Shown: piece after piece, positions 14,525 through 23,532 of the stretch | Numbering within the stretch: the first letter of the stretch is position 1 | How the letters are laid out: every line of letters begins with the position of its first letter | Assembly: GCF_000429045.1 (NCBI RefSeq) | Contig: NZ_AUBC01000005.1 | Location: forward strand, 109,947-173,946 | From: Salinarimonas rosea DSM 21201 | Lineage (GTDB): Bacteria > Pseudomonadota > Alphaproteobacteria > Rhizobiales > Beijerinckiaceae | DNA length: 64,000 bases | Direction of reading: 5' to 3' | The notes under the pieces: generated by a model | What the model saw: the letters and a program-made list of their open reading frames with translations, nothing else | What the model was told of the DNA's origin: nothing | Database searches by the model: none | Made by a program: the position numbers and the translations under genes

Positions 14525-16132
14525 ATGGAGAAGAAGCACCTGCTCCTCGACGCGTCCGGGCACCCGATCATGTCGGACGGCCGGCGCCTGCAGCTCGCCG
14601 CCTACGGCGACACGGCATGGAACGCGGCCTCGTTCGACCGCGAGCTGAGGGACTGGGATCCATCGCGCGGCTCGGCCGACGCGGATTCGCTCTACGAGCT
14701 CGACGACATCCGCGCGCGCGGCCGCGACCTGCGGCGCAACGCCACCTCGGCCCGGGGCGGCATCAACGCGCTCGTCGACTACACGATCGGCACGATCCCC
14801 CGCTTCATCCCCAAGCCGGATTGGGAGGTCCTCGGCAAGGATCGGAAGTGGGCCAACAAGTGGTCGCGGGCGGTCAAGCGGAAGTTCGCCGCCTACGCCC
14901 GCAGCCGCGACGTCGACGCCACCCGCGAGCACCATCTCGGCGGACTCTCGCGGCTGATCATGACGTCCTACCTCGAGAGCGGCGACGCCTGGGCCCTGCC
15001 CATGTACCAGCCGGATTCGGGCCAGACGCAGTACGGCTCGAGCGTCATGCTGGTCGAGTCCGACCGGATCTCGAACCCGATGGGTCAGCCCGACCGGGAG
15101 GACTTGCGCGGCGGCGTCCACATCGACCCCGAGACGGGCGAGATGCTGGGCGTCTACGTCCAGAAGATCCACCCCGGCGACGTCGCCGTCGGGCTCACGG
15201 GCGCGACCTCGTCCCTGCTCGAGTGGGAGTACGTGCCGGCCTTCACGCCGTGGGGCCGCCGGCGCGTCATCCGCCTGTGGGACCGCGACCGCATCGGCGC
15301 GAACCGCGGCCTGTCCGTCCTCGCGACGGCGGTGCCCGAGCTGCGCATGCTGATGAAGACGAAGCTCTCGGAGGTCCAAGCGGCCTACGCGAACTCGCTC
15401 ATCAGCGTCATCATCAAGTCGAACCTGCCGCCCGAGATGGTGGCGAACATGTTCGATTCGCCCGAGGCGTACCTGCAGTTCCGGGCGACGCAACAGCCCA
15501 AGCTCGCCTCCGGCGCGGCGATCCAGCTCGCGCCCGGCGAGGAGGCCTCGGGCTTCTCGCCGAACCGGCCCAACACGGCCCTGATCGATTTCATGAAGGC
15601 CCTGACGCGCGAGATCTTCGCGACGATCGGCGTGCCCTACGAGATCGGGATGAAGGATTTCGCGGGGCTGAACTACTCCAACGCGAAGACGATCTTCGCC
15701 GACTTCTGGAAGACGGTCCACGCGCGCCGCGACCACATGGCGAACGGGTTCTGGGACCCGGTCTACGAGCTGTGGTTCGAGGAGGCGGTCCACCTGGGCG
15801 AGATCCCGGACTGCACCGCGGACGACCTCTACGAGAGCGAGGCGCACTACCAGGCCTGGACCGCCGGCACGTGGATCGGCGACGGCGAGGCGCACATCGA
15901 TCCGGAGAAGGACGCCAAGGCCATCCAGCTGCGGATCGCTACGGGCACGTCCACGCTCGAGCGCGAGTGCGCCAGGCTCGGCCTGGACTGGCAGGAAGTG
16001 CTCGAGGAGCAGGCCGCCGAGCGCGAGCTCTGCGAGGAGCTGGGCATCCCGTATCCCGGCGACATCCAGCTCCCCGGCGCGGCCGCGAAGCTCAACTCCA
16101 ACGACGACGAGAGGACCCGGACCGATGGCTAA
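14525..16132 (+). CDS. portal protein (lambda gpB family)
   Basis: A 535-aa portal subunit forming the dodecameric DNA channel at one capsid vertex. Typical gpB-family features include RNATSARGGINALVDYTIGT early on, WVEW-type middle segments (SSLLEWEYVPAF), and the FAGLNYSNAKTIFADFWKT stretch near residue 378. It lies seven bases after gpW and overlaps the protease gene by eight bases, indicating coupled translation. Confidence 0.93.
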   Translation: MEKKHLLLDASGHPIMSDGRRLQLAAYGDTAWNAASFDRELRDWDPSRGSADADSLYELDDIRARGRDLRRNATSARGGINALVDYTIGTIPRFIPKPDWEVLGKDRKWANKWSRAVKRKFAAYARSRDVDATREHHLGGLSRLIMTSYLESGDAWALPMYQPDSGQTQYGSSVMLVESDRISNPMGQPDREDLRGGVHIDPETGEMLGVYVQKIHPGDVAVGLTGATSSLLEWEYVPAFTPWGRRRVIRLWDRDRIGANRGLSVLATAVPELRMLMKTKLSEVQAAYANSLISVIIKSNLPPEMVANMFDSPEAYLQFRATQQPKLASGAAIQLAPGEEASGFSPNRPNTALIDFMKALTREIFATIGVPYEIGMKDFAGLNYSNAKTIFADFWKTVHARRDHMANGFWDPVYELWFEEAVHLGEIPDCTADDLYESEAHYQAWTAGTWIGDGEAHIDPEKDAKAIQLRIATGTSTLERECARLGLDWQEVLEEQAAERELCEELGIPYPGDIQLPGAAAKLNSNDDERTRTDG

Positions 16133-17021
16133 GCGCGAGCTCGCGCGCGTTCTCGGCGCGCTCACGGCGACCCCTTGGGCGATCACCCCGGCCGCCTACC
16201 AGGAGCTCCTCGGGCTCGCCTCCCGCGACGCCGTCGTGCTCGACGCGCTGGCGGCCAAGGGCGAGCGCGAGATGGGCGACGCGATGCACTGGTACGACGT
16301 CGGATCCGTCCGCGTCATCCAGGTCATCGGCCCGCTCATGCGCTACGCGTCGTGGTTCGACGACGTCTGCGGGATCGCCTCCTACGAGCGGATCGCGACC
16401 TACCTCGACGAGGCGCTCGCCGAGGCCTCCGTCAAGAAGATCCTGCTCTACATCGACAGCCCGGGCGGCATGGTCACCGGCTGCGCCGAGCTCGCCCAGA
16501 TGATCCGCAAGGCCTCGGCCGTGAAGGAGGTCGTCGCCTACGCGGGCGGGGACGTCTGCTCGGCGGCGCTGTGGATCGGCGTGTCGGCCGACAGCCTGGT
16601 CGTCTCCAAGACGAGCACGGTCGGCTCCGTCGGCGTGGTCGGCACGATCGTCGACTACCGGCGCATGGAGAAGGCGGCCGGCATCGACACCTACGAGCTC
16701 GTCTCCAGCGCCACGCCGAACAAGCGGCCCGACGTCGCGACCGACGACGGGCGCGCCGAGATCCTGCGCAGCATCGACGCGACCGCCGCGGTCTTCCTGG
16801 CCGACGTCAAGGATTACCGGGGGTGGACGGACCTCGAGACGCTGGACGCGGTCGCCGAGCGCACCGGGCGCGGCGGCGTGTTCGTCGGCGCGCAGGCGGT
16901 CGCCCGCGGCCTGGCGGATGCCGTCGGCACGTTCGACGAGGTGCTCGAGGCGATGGGCGCCGGCGACGGCGTGCAGGCGGTCGCTCCGACCGGGGCATTG
17001 TCCGATGCACGGCGGCGGTGA
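16125..17021 (+). CDS. S49 family capsid maturation protease (ClpP-fold)
   Basis: A 298-aa serine protease related to SppA and lambda gpC that trims portal or scaffold during prohead maturation. The fold signature YIDSPGG is at about residues 109-115. The nucleophile is Ser146 in GGDVCSAALWIG, and a downstream Lys near 183 (RRMEKAAGI) would complete the Ser-Lys dyad. The last residues (PTGALSDARRR) are encoded by copy 3 of the dispersed hairpin, so the true C-terminus has been altered by that element. Confidence 0.92.
   Translation: MAKRELARVLGALTATPWAITPAAYQELLGLASRDAVVLDALAAKGEREMGDAMHWYDVGSVRVIQVIGPLMRYASWFDDVCGIASYERIATYLDEALAEASVKKILLYIDSPGGMVTGCAELAQMIRKASAVKEVVAYAGGDVCSAALWIGVSADSLVVSKTSTVGSVGVVGTIVDYRRMEKAAGIDTYELVSSATPNKRPDVATDDGRAEILRSIDATAAVFLADVKDYRGWTDLETLDAVAERTGRGGVFVGAQAVARGLADAVGTFDEVLEAMGAGDGVQAVAPTGALSDARRR
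16990..17012 (+). repeat. dispersed hairpin element, copy 3 (inside protease gene end)
   Basis: CCG-GG-GCAT-TGTCCG-ATGC-A-CGG. It is read in frame as GALSDAR at the C-terminus of the protease, and the stop codon follows within three codons. Confidence 0.85.
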
Positions 17022-17093
17022 ACGGTCGCCGGGCATGATGGACTCGCGCCCGGCGAGCAAGGTTTCGCGACGGGACGAAGGAAGGATCGACCG

Positions 17094-17717
17094 ATGCTGA
17101 AGGGTCTGCTCAAGGCTCGCCGGATCGCCGCCGCCGCCAAGGCCGCGGAGGAGCGCGAGGACGCGATGGACGAGAACGAGGCGGAGGACGCCCCGGTCGA
17201 CGAGCCCGCGTCGAAGAAGGGCAAGAAGGCCAAGCGGGCCGAGGAGCCCGAGACCGCCGAGGACGAGACCGCGGAGGGCGACGAGCCCGAGGCGAACGAG
17301 GACGAGACGGCCGAGGACGAGGACTACGCCGAGGGCGACGAGCCCGCCGCGGAGGACGAGGAGGCCGAGGACGAGGACGAGATCGCCGAGGAGGAGACCA
17401 CCCCCGCCTCGAAGAAGGCCGCCCGCCGCGGCGCGATCCGCGAGCGCAAGCGCATCGCGAAGATCCTGTTCTCGCCGCAGGCGCAGGGCCGCGAGGGCCT
17501 CGCCGCGACGTTCGCCTTCGAGACCCGCATGTCCTCGAAGGTGGCGCTGCGCACGCTCGCCGCGTCCCCGGCTCCGAAGGCCTCCCGCAAGGCCGAGGCC
17601 TTCCGCCAGGCCATGGACAACACCGCGAAGAACCCCCGCGTCGGCGGCGGCGGCAAGCCCGCCGCGTCCGAGGGCGACGGGATCATCGCGGCCCTCAAGG
17701 CCATGAACCGGGCGTGA
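17094..17717 (+). CDS. acidic scaffold-like protein
   Basis: A 207-aa protein with a very acidic, low-complexity centre (about residues 20-105, Glu/Asp/Ala runs such as EDETAEGDEPEANEDETAED) and a basic C-terminal half (RRGAIRERKRIAKILFSP). Its position between protease and decoration protein is that of a scaffolding protein. Lambda nests its scaffold inside gpC; here it would be a separate gene. No motif proves the role. Confidence 0.7.
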   Translation: MLKGLLKARRIAAAAKAAEEREDAMDENEAEDAPVDEPASKKGKKAKRAEEPETAEDETAEGDEPEANEDETAEDEDYAEGDEPAAEDEEAEDEDEIAEEETTPASKKAARRGAIRERKRIAKILFSPQAQGREGLAATFAFETRMSSKVALRTLAASPAPKASRKAEAFRQAMDNTAKNPRVGGGGKPAASEGDGIIAALKAMNRA

Positions 17718-17758
17718 GCCCGGTTCCCCTCCCCACCGCTCGATAGAGGGTCATCCCC

Positions 17759-18139
17759 ATGGTCGGCACCTACACCCCCCAGGGCTCGGCGCAGGATTTC
17801 CAGCCCCACGATCACCGCTTCGCGGACACGTCCGACGTCATCCGCGACTTCGTGACGATCTCGTCCGGCCAGAACCTCGCCGCCGGCTCCGTGCTCGGCA
17901 AGGTGACGGCGACGGGCGAATACGTCCTGTCGCTCGCGGCCGCGAACGATGGCTCCGAGGTCCCCGTCTACGTGCTCGCCGAGCCCGTGAACGCGTCGGC
18001 CGCGGACGCCCAGGGCATCGTCTACGCCCGGGCGCACCTGCTCGCGAGCTTCCTCGTCTACGGCGCCGGGCACTCGCTCGCGACCGTCAAGGAGCCGCTG
18101 CGCGACAAGGGCATCAACGTCTCCGTCGGGGCCTGGTGA
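17759..18139 (+). CDS. capsid decoration protein (gpD-like)
   Basis: A 126-aa protein matching the lambda gpD family in length, position and pattern: an extended N-terminal arm (TPQGSAQDFQPHDHRFADTS), then beta-rich domain segments LAAGSVLGKVTATGEYV and PVYVLAEPVNAS. Trimers bind the expanded capsid at threefold sites and stabilise it against DNA pressure. It lies 53 bases upstream of the major capsid gene. Confidence 0.9.
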   Translation: MVGTYTPQGSAQDFQPHDHRFADTSDVIRDFVTISSGQNLAAGSVLGKVTATGEYVLSLAAANDGSEVPVYVLAEPVNASAADAQGIVYARAHLLASFLVYGAGHSLATVKEPLRDKGINVSVGAW

Positions 18140-18192
18140 GGCCCCGACGATCCCATCCACCGACCGTCTGCTGAACGAGACGAGGACGACAG

Positions 18193-19263
18193 ATGAGCAT
18201 CTACAGCACCCACGCGATCATGCGGGCGGTCGAGAGCCTCAAGCGCCCGAAGACCTTCCTCCTGGACACGGCGTTCCCGTACGTCGTCCGCCGCGAGGAG
18301 GAGAACATCTCCTTCGACATCAAGAAGGGGAACCGGAAGGTCGCGCCGTTCGTCGCCCAGGGCGCACCGGCGAAGAACATCCGCCTCGACGGCTACCGCA
18401 CGCGCACCTTCACGCCGCCGCGCATCGCCCTGATCACCGACCTGAATCCGCGCGCCGCGGTCGTCCGCATGGCGGGCGAGCGCATCGGCGGCGACATGCC
18501 GGTGCAGCAGCGCGCTCAGGCGGTGCTCGCGCAGGCGATCGTCGACACGGCCGACCCGCTGGTCCGCCGCCAGGAGGTCATGGCCGCCGACGCGCTCGTA
18601 AACGGCTCGATCGTGGTCGCCGGTGACGGTATCGCGAACCCGATCACGATCGATTTCGACCGGCACCCCGACCTCATGGTCGTGTACTCCGGCACGGATC
18701 GCTGGAACGACCCCGCCTCGACGGCGAAGCCGCTCGAGGAGATCGAGGCCATGGCCTCGCTCGTGCACAAGATCGAGGCCGCGCTCATCACGGACATCGT
18801 GGTGGATCCGGAGACCTGGAAGATCCTGCGCCAGGACGAGCAGGTGAAGGCGCTCCTCGATCTGCGCCGGGCCGTGGGCGGCAACTCCGCCGACGTCGGG
18901 CCGCAGTCCTACGTCAACGGCGCGGTCATGGTCGGCCAGCTCGGCCAGTTCCGCTTCTGGGTCTACCAGGAGTTCCGCGACACCATCACCGTGAACGCGG
19001 ACGGGACCTTCACGGTCACCGAGGGTGAGCCCCTGCTCGCGCCGGGCACCGTGCTCGGCATCGGCCCGAACGTGGAGGGCACGCGCCTCTTCGGCGCCAT
19101 CCTCGACCAGGAGGCCGTCGAGAGCGGCAACGTCGCAAGCGAGCTCTTCATGAACTCCTGGCTCGAGCGCAACCCGGGCCGTCGGGTGCTCTCGGCGCAG
19201 TCGGCTCCGCTCCCGGTGCCGGTGCGCTCGAACGCCACCTTCTCGATGAAGGTCTTCGGCTGA
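18193..19263 (+). CDS. major capsid protein (gpE family)
   Basis: A 356-aa HK97-fold capsid subunit of the lambda gpE family, 341 aa in lambda. The N-terminus (SIYSTHAIMRAVESLKRPKT) and RREEENISFDIKKGNRKVAPF are characteristic, as is a C-terminal YQEFRDTITVNADGTFT segment. A good ribosome site, ACGAGGACGAC, precedes the ATG. It follows gpD as in lambda. Confidence 0.95.
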   Translation: MSIYSTHAIMRAVESLKRPKTFLLDTAFPYVVRREEENISFDIKKGNRKVAPFVAQGAPAKNIRLDGYRTRTFTPPRIALITDLNPRAAVVRMAGERIGGDMPVQQRAQAVLAQAIVDTADPLVRRQEVMAADALVNGSIVVAGDGIANPITIDFDRHPDLMVVYSGTDRWNDPASTAKPLEEIEAMASLVHKIEAALITDIVVDPETWKILRQDEQVKALLDLRRAVGGNSADVGPQSYVNGAVMVGQLGQFRFWVYQEFRDTITVNADGTFTVTEGEPLLAPGTVLGIGPNVEGTRLFGAILDQEAVESGNVASELFMNSWLERNPGRRVLSAQSAPLPVPVRSNATFSMKVFG

Positions 19264-19265
19264 TC

Positions 19266-19490
19266 ATGACGGCCCTCGTGCGCAACACGAAGGCCGTGAA
19301 GGCCGGCGGGGTGATCCACCCCGCCGGCTCCGAGATCCTGATCGAGGACCTCGACGAGGCGCGGCGCCTGGAGCGCGCGGGCTTCGTCCAGATCCTCGAG
19401 ATCGACCAGCCGGCGGCGACCGTGCCCGTCGGCGATCCACCGGCCGAGGCCCGGCCGCAGCACCGCCGGGGCCGCTCGGCCCGCAGATAA
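19266..19490 (+). CDS. small head-module protein (74 aa)
   Basis: A 74-aa protein starting two bases after the capsid stop. A compact beta-like domain (KAGGVIHPAGSEILI) plus a short helix is followed by a disordered basic tail ending RRGRSARR. It occupies the position of lambda FI-like or connector accessory genes, but no family match is clear. Confidence 0.65.
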   Translation: MTALVRNTKAVKAGGVIHPAGSEILIEDLDEARRLERAGFVQILEIDQPAATVPVGDPPAEARPQHRRGRSARR

Positions 19491-19502
19491 GGGGGCCTAC
19501 CC

Positions 19503-19850
19503 GTGTCCGGCTTCTACCCGCCTATCAGCGATTCCCGCCTCGGGACGCCGGCGCCTCTGCCGGCCGTGTGGCTGTCCAATCCGTCGATCGTGGCGAATGC
19601 CGCGACCGACGCGGTCCCGCTCGTGACGGCGCCGCTCGATGAGGGCATCTACGTCGTGTGGACGAGCGGGCCCGCGTGGGTCAACGCGGGCACCGACGTC
19701 GCGCCGGTCACCGACCCCGCCGACGCCACCGCGGCGGCCGCCAAGCCCCACGACGGCGGCGCGTGGGCGGTCGCGATCAAGACCGGCGAACGCATCGCCG
19801 TCCGGGCCCGCAGCGGCTCGGTCGACGTCCGCATCTTCCGGGGGGCCTGA
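19503..19850 (+). CDS. small beta-rich structural protein (115 aa)
   Basis: GTG start preceded by AAGGGGGCC. An Ala/Val/Thr-rich beta pattern (LDEGIYVVWTSGPAWVNAGT, WAVAIKTGERIAVRARSGSV) suggests a single virion beta-sandwich domain, such as a head fibre or connector. It lies between the capsid gene and a fibre-like gene. Function inferred from context only. Confidence 0.6.
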   Translation: MSGFYPPISDSRLGTPAPLPAVWLSNPSIVANAATDAVPLVTAPLDEGIYVVWTSGPAWVNAGTDVAPVTDPADATAAAAKPHDGGAWAVAIKTGERIAVRARSGSVDVRIFRGA

Positions 19851-19852
19851 GC

Positions 19853-20383
19853 ATGGACGGATTCGGACTTCCGAGGCCGCAGGGATCCGGCGGGGGTGGC
19901 GCCGCATACGACGACACCGAGCTGCGAAATCGCGTCACGACGGTCGAGAACCAAGCCGCCGCAAACGTCGACGCGATCGCGTCGCTCGGCGACGCGATCG
20001 TCCCCGCGACGGCGGCTGAGATCCGGACCGGCACGGCGGGGACGCTGGTGGATGCGGACGGTCTCTACGCCGCCGCCGCGGCGCTCGCCATCAGCTGGGG
20101 GACGCCGCTCGTCATCGACCTCGCGAGCGGGCGGAATTTCAGCGTCACGCTCGGCGGCAACACCGTCCTCGCGAACCCGGGCAGCCAACGCGCGGGCCAG
20201 TCCGGTCTGCTCCTGATCAAGCAGGATGCAACCGGCGGGCGGACGCTGTCGTTCGACACGGCCTGGCGGCCGCTCGACGGCGTGCCGTCCATCCCGACGA
20301 CGGCCTCGTCGACGACGGTGCTCGCGTATTTCGTCGTCGCGCCCGGGCAGATCGCGATCTGGTCGGCGGGGACGTACACGTGA
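19853..20383 (+). CDS. fibre-like virion protein (176 aa)
   Basis: A Gly-rich N-terminus (PRPQGSGGGGAAYDD), a short coiled-coil stretch (DDTELRNRVTTVENQAAANVD) and a beta-rich C-terminal domain (GRNFSVTLGGNTVLANPGSQ) form a typical trimeric fibre plan. Similar Gly-rich proteins serve as receptor-binding or head fibres. Its stop overlaps the next start (TGATG). Confidence 0.7.
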   Translation: MDGFGLPRPQGSGGGGAAYDDTELRNRVTTVENQAAANVDAIASLGDAIVPATAAEIRTGTAGTLVDADGLYAAAAALAISWGTPLVIDLASGRNFSVTLGGNTVLANPGSQRAGQSGLLLIKQDATGGRTLSFDTAWRPLDGVPSIPTTASSTTVLAYFVVAPGQIAIWSAGTYT

Positions 20384-21303
20384 TGATGCCTCCGCTCGCA
20401 GCCAGGCCGCGGCGCGCGCGCGGCTTTCCATGGACGACGCGAGCGATCGCGGCGCACCAGTGGATCTCGATCGCGTACGGCGCCGGCGTGTTCGTCGCCG
20501 TATCCTTCGACGGCCGCGTGGCTACGTCCCCGGACGGCGTGACCTGGACGATGCGCACCATGCCGGCCACGAACCAGTGGACGGCGGTCACCTACGGAAA
20601 CGGTCTCTTCGTCGCCGTTGCACGCTCGGGGACCCAGCGCGTTGCGACGTCCCCAGACGGCATTGTCTGGACCGGGCGTACGGCGGCAGAGGCTCGACGG
20701 TGGGATTCGGTGACCTTCGGCAACGGTCTCTTCGTCGCTATGTCCTCGGCGGACACCGACGTGGATTCGTCGAAGGCGATGACCTCGTTTGACGGCATCA
20801 CGTGGACGGTCCGCTCGATCACGGCAGGAGGCGGAGCCCCGCTGAACCTGCGCTCGGTGTGCTTCGGCAACGGCATCTTCGTCGGGGTCAGCTCGGGCGT
20901 AGACACGCAGACGCCCGGCGACAACCGCGTCGTTACATCGACTAACGGAACGACGTGGACGCTGCGCATCCTTCCGCAATTCTCGCAGTGGTGGTCCATC
21001 GCGTTCGGCGCCGGGCTGTTCGTCGCCGTGTCGAGGGACGGCGCAAACCGGGTCATGACCTCGCCGGACGGGGTCACGTGGACGCTGCGCGCGGCGCCGG
21101 CGCTCGAGTATTTCGGCGTCGGGGTCGGCAACGGCCTCTTCGTCGCGGTCGCGAACGCATCGAGCGCCGCGACCTCGCCCGACGGCATCATCTGGACACA
21201 GCGCACGATCGGCACGGGCTTCTGGCGCGGCATCGCCTACGGCGCCGGCGTGTTCGCGGCGCTCGACTTCAACACCAGCGGCGTCGGCGCTACCGCACCA
21301 TGA
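20383..21303 (+). CDS. beta-propeller-like repeat protein, probable receptor-binding
   Basis: About 306 aa made almost wholly of six units of roughly 45 residues built on YGNGLFVAVS...ATSPDGVTWTMRT, a BNR/sialidase-like propeller blade pattern with SPDG turns. No enzymatic residues are obvious, so glycan or surface binding is the likelier role. The start may be ATG 20383 or 20386. It forms an adhesion-like group with its neighbours between the head and tail modules. Confidence 0.75.
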   Translation: MMPPLAARPRRARGFPWTTRAIAAHQWISIAYGAGVFVAVSFDGRVATSPDGVTWTMRTMPATNQWTAVTYGNGLFVAVARSGTQRVATSPDGIVWTGRTAAEARRWDSVTFGNGLFVAMSSADTDVDSSKAMTSFDGITWTVRSITAGGGAPLNLRSVCFGNGIFVGVSSGVDTQTPGDNRVVTSTNGTTWTLRILPQFSQWWSIAFGAGLFVAVSRDGANRVMTSPDGVTWTLRAAPALEYFGVGVGNGLFVAVANASSAATSPDGIIWTQRTIGTGFWRGIAYGAGVFAALDFNTSGVGATAP

Positions 21304-21311
21304 GGTGACCC

Positions 21312-21869
21312 ATGTACGCGATTGTTCGAGGCACGTCCGTCCAGACCTTGCAGCACGGCCCCTTCGTCGACGCGGGTGGCGTCCTGCATCCAGTCGAGGC
21401 GCTGACGCACTGGAGCGACGCCGAGCGGCTCGCCGTCGGCGTCTACCCGATCGTCGACGACGCCGTCCCCGCGGGCGAGCGCGCGACCGGCTGGTCGCTA
21501 GAGCTCGACGGCGACGTCGTGCGCCGGCGCTGGACGACGGAAGCTTACACGCCGCCGCCGGCGCCGGTGCCGGATTCCGTGACGCCTCGCCAGCTCATGC
21601 TTGGGCTCGCCGCCGCGGGCTGGATCACGGCCGCCGAGGCGGAGGCCTGGGCCCAGCGTACGGGCCTGCCGGCGACGATGCTCGCCGTCATCGGCCAGCT
21701 GCCGCCTGACCAGGCGCTCTCCGCCCGGGTGACGGCGTACACGATGTCCGCGGCCTATCGCTCGGATCCACTCCTTCGCGCAGCCGCCGTCGTTGCGATG
21801 CCTGGCTCGACCGACGCCGAGATCGACGCCGCGCTCGACGACGCCTTCCGCGCGTGGAGCGTGCTGTGA
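21312..21869 (+). CDS. virion protein, tail fibre assembly-like (185 aa)
   Basis: The first ~80 residues are a compact beta-rich module (MYAIVRGTSVQTLQHGPFVD), followed by a proline linker (TPPPAPVPD) and a helical C-terminal half with PRQLMLGLAAAGWITAAEAE. This bipartite plan resembles small proteins that cap or assist phage fibres. It follows the propeller gene by eight bases. Confidence 0.6.
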   Translation: MYAIVRGTSVQTLQHGPFVDAGGVLHPVEALTHWSDAERLAVGVYPIVDDAVPAGERATGWSLELDGDVVRRRWTTEAYTPPPAPVPDSVTPRQLMLGLAAAGWITAAEAEAWAQRTGLPATMLAVIGQLPPDQALSARVTAYTMSAAYRSDPLLRAAAVVAMPGSTDAEIDAALDDAFRAWSVL

Positions 21870-22228
21870 TCTACCCCTCCGGCAACCCTCTCTACGACCG
21901 GCTCGCCGCCGACATCCTCGACGCGGTCGCGTCCGAGGGCGGCGTCGAGGACGCGCTCTACGAGCCGCAGGGCGGGCAGTCCTTCACGGTGCGCGCCGTC
22001 TTCTCGGCGCCGACCTTCCGCGCGGGCGTGCTCGGGCGCGAGGTCTCGCAAACGGAGCCCATGGCCATGGTCGCCGCCGGCGCCGGGCCCGGGGCATTGT
22101 CCGATGCACGGGAAGGGGACCGTATCACAGTCGCGGGATACCGCTGGCGGGTGCGCGAGCCGCGCGCCGACGGCGGCCCCTTCATTCGGCTGTTGCTCGG
22201 AGACCCGGTGAGTGTCGGATCTGGCTAA
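21866..22228 (+). CDS. head-tail connector-like protein with inserted hairpin element (120 aa)
   Basis: The GTG at 21866 overlaps the previous TGA. A helical N-terminus (PLYDRLAADILDAVASEGG) and a beta C-terminal domain (RITVAGYRWRVREPRADGGP) suit an FII-like connector or stopper, as does its place before the tail terminator gene. Residues GPGALSDAREGD in the middle are encoded by copy 4 of the dispersed hairpin, so this protein carries an in-frame insertion. Confidence 0.65.
   Translation: MIYPSGNPLYDRLAADILDAVASEGGVEDALYEPQGGQSFTVRAVFSAPTFRAGVLGREVSQTEPMAMVAAGAGPGALSDAREGDRITVAGYRWRVREPRADGGPFIRLLLGDPVSVGSG
22088..22112 (+). repeat. dispersed hairpin element, copy 4 (inside coding sequence)
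   Basis: CCCG-GG-GCAT-TGTCCG-ATGC-A-CGGG lies in the middle of the 21866-22228 gene and is read GALSDAR. The outer stem sequence differs from other copies but remains complementary. Confidence 0.85.
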
Positions 22229-22688
22229 CCTCGGCGCGGACGTCCTCGTCGCCCGGCTCACCGCCGCGGCGATCCCCGGCGTCGTGACCGTGGCGAAGAG
22301 CCGGGTCTACCCCCGCGACTACCGCGCCTGGCCGGCGCTGATCGCCTTCCCCGAATCCGAGCGCGTGCGCGTCATCGGGCGGGCGTCCCCCCGTCTGCAG
22401 GAGCGCACGATCTTCTACACGGTCGGCGTGATGACGACCGCGGACACCGAGGGCGACCCCGACGGGGACCTCGGCGACCTGGTCCGCCAGGTCGAAGCCG
22501 CGCTCGTCTACGACAAGCGCGCCGAGCCGATCGAGACCCGCTTCTTCTCCGACCTGTACCTCGAGGGCACGACGCGCGGCGTCGGCGATCGAGGCGGGAA
22601 GACGGCCGCCGTCGCGGCGCTCCGCGTCGTCGGCACCATCCACCACCGCGAAGGCGATCACGCTTCCACCCTGCCGCAGAGGACCTGA
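22212..22688 (+). CDS. tail terminator-like protein (158 aa)
   Basis: GTG start overlapping the previous gene by 17 bases. The alpha-beta plan has an N-terminal helix (DLANLGADVLVARLTAA), strands around YPRDYRAWPALIAFPESERV, then GDLGDLVRQVEAALVYDKRA and a C-terminal strand pair. Length and position immediately before the tube gene fit the gpU/gpZ-type proteins that cap the tail. The family match is by pattern only. Confidence 0.7.
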   Translation: MSDLANLGADVLVARLTAAAIPGVVTVAKSRVYPRDYRAWPALIAFPESERVRVIGRASPRLQERTIFYTVGVMTTADTEGDPDGDLGDLVRQVEAALVYDKRAEPIETRFFSDLYLEGTTRGVGDRGGKTAAVAALRVVGTIHHREGDHASTLPQRT

Positions 22689-22691
22689 CCC

Positions 22692-23471
22692 ATGTCCACC
22701 GCATACCGGGCCCTGGATTCGGGCCTCTACAACCTCAACAACGCCGAAGTCATCGGCAGGATCATCGCGCCCGGGAACCAGAAGTGGTTCCAGTTTGGCG
22801 ACTGCGACGCGGCCGGCCTGAACATCACGGTCGATCGCCTGTCGCGCACGGCCAAGAACGGCGTGGTCCGCTCGATCGGCAAGGAGATCGTGCGCTCGGT
22901 GGACGGCGAGTTCACCATGACCGCGATGCAATTCCGACGCGAGACCCGTGCGGCGCAGATGCTCGCCGAGATCGCCTACCTGACGCAGGCCGCGTCCGTC
23001 GCGGCCACGTACGCGATCGCCGCCGGCCAGCTCGAGGTCGGCATGATCTACTACGTGGGCGCCTTCGACATCTCGAACGTCGCGGTCGCCGCCGGCGCCG
23101 GAGCTACGGCCCTGGTCGAGGGAACGCACTTCGTCGTGGTCGATCCTGCCGACGGCGGCGTCCAGATCATCGGGCTCCCGGGCGGTATCACCGAGGCAGA
23201 CGAGGCCGAGATCACCTTCGACGCGGCCGCGATCGACGTGACGGCTAAGCGCCCGCGCCTGCAGCTCCTGACCAAGCCCTCGGTCTCGATGGAGATCAAG
23301 GTGCGCGGCACGGCGCCGGAGGGCTTCAAAGCGACGCTCCATCTGCTCCAGGTCGACCTCGCTCCGAGCGGAGCCATCGAGTTCCTGTCGGACGAGTTCG
23401 CCTCGGCGGCCTTCTCCGGCCGCCCGCAGCGCACCGCCAACGGCGTCGGCACCTGGACCGAGCACGGCTGA
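22692..23471 (+). CDS. major tail tube protein
   Basis: A 259-aa beta-rich protein forming the stacked rings of the non-contractile tail tube. The sequence has the usual length, Thr/Ala-rich strands, and a small inserted beta domain (about residues 115-180, AGQLEVGMIYYVGAFDIS). Context is decisive: directly after the terminator-like gene and before the frameshifted chaperones and tape measure. No sheath gene is present, so the tail is siphovirus-type. Confidence 0.85.
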   Translation: MSTAYRALDSGLYNLNNAEVIGRIIAPGNQKWFQFGDCDAAGLNITVDRLSRTAKNGVVRSIGKEIVRSVDGEFTMTAMQFRRETRAAQMLAEIAYLTQAASVAATYAIAAGQLEVGMIYYVGAFDISNVAVAAGAGATALVEGTHFVVVDPADGGVQIIGLPGGITEADEAEITFDAAAIDVTAKRPRLQLLTKPSVSMEIKVRGTAPEGFKATLHLLQVDLAPSGAIEFLSDEFASAAFSGRPQRTANGVGTWTEHG

Positions 23472-23532
23472 GCGTGAATTGGGCGGGCCTCCGGGCCCGC
23501 CCATCTGATTTCCAATCCGTGGGGGAGACACG

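Noticed and set aside
19658..19852. N-terminal extension of the fibre-like gene at 19853
   Set aside because: The extension lies over the well-supported 19503-19850 gene in another frame and lacks a ribosome site; ATG 19853 is preferred.
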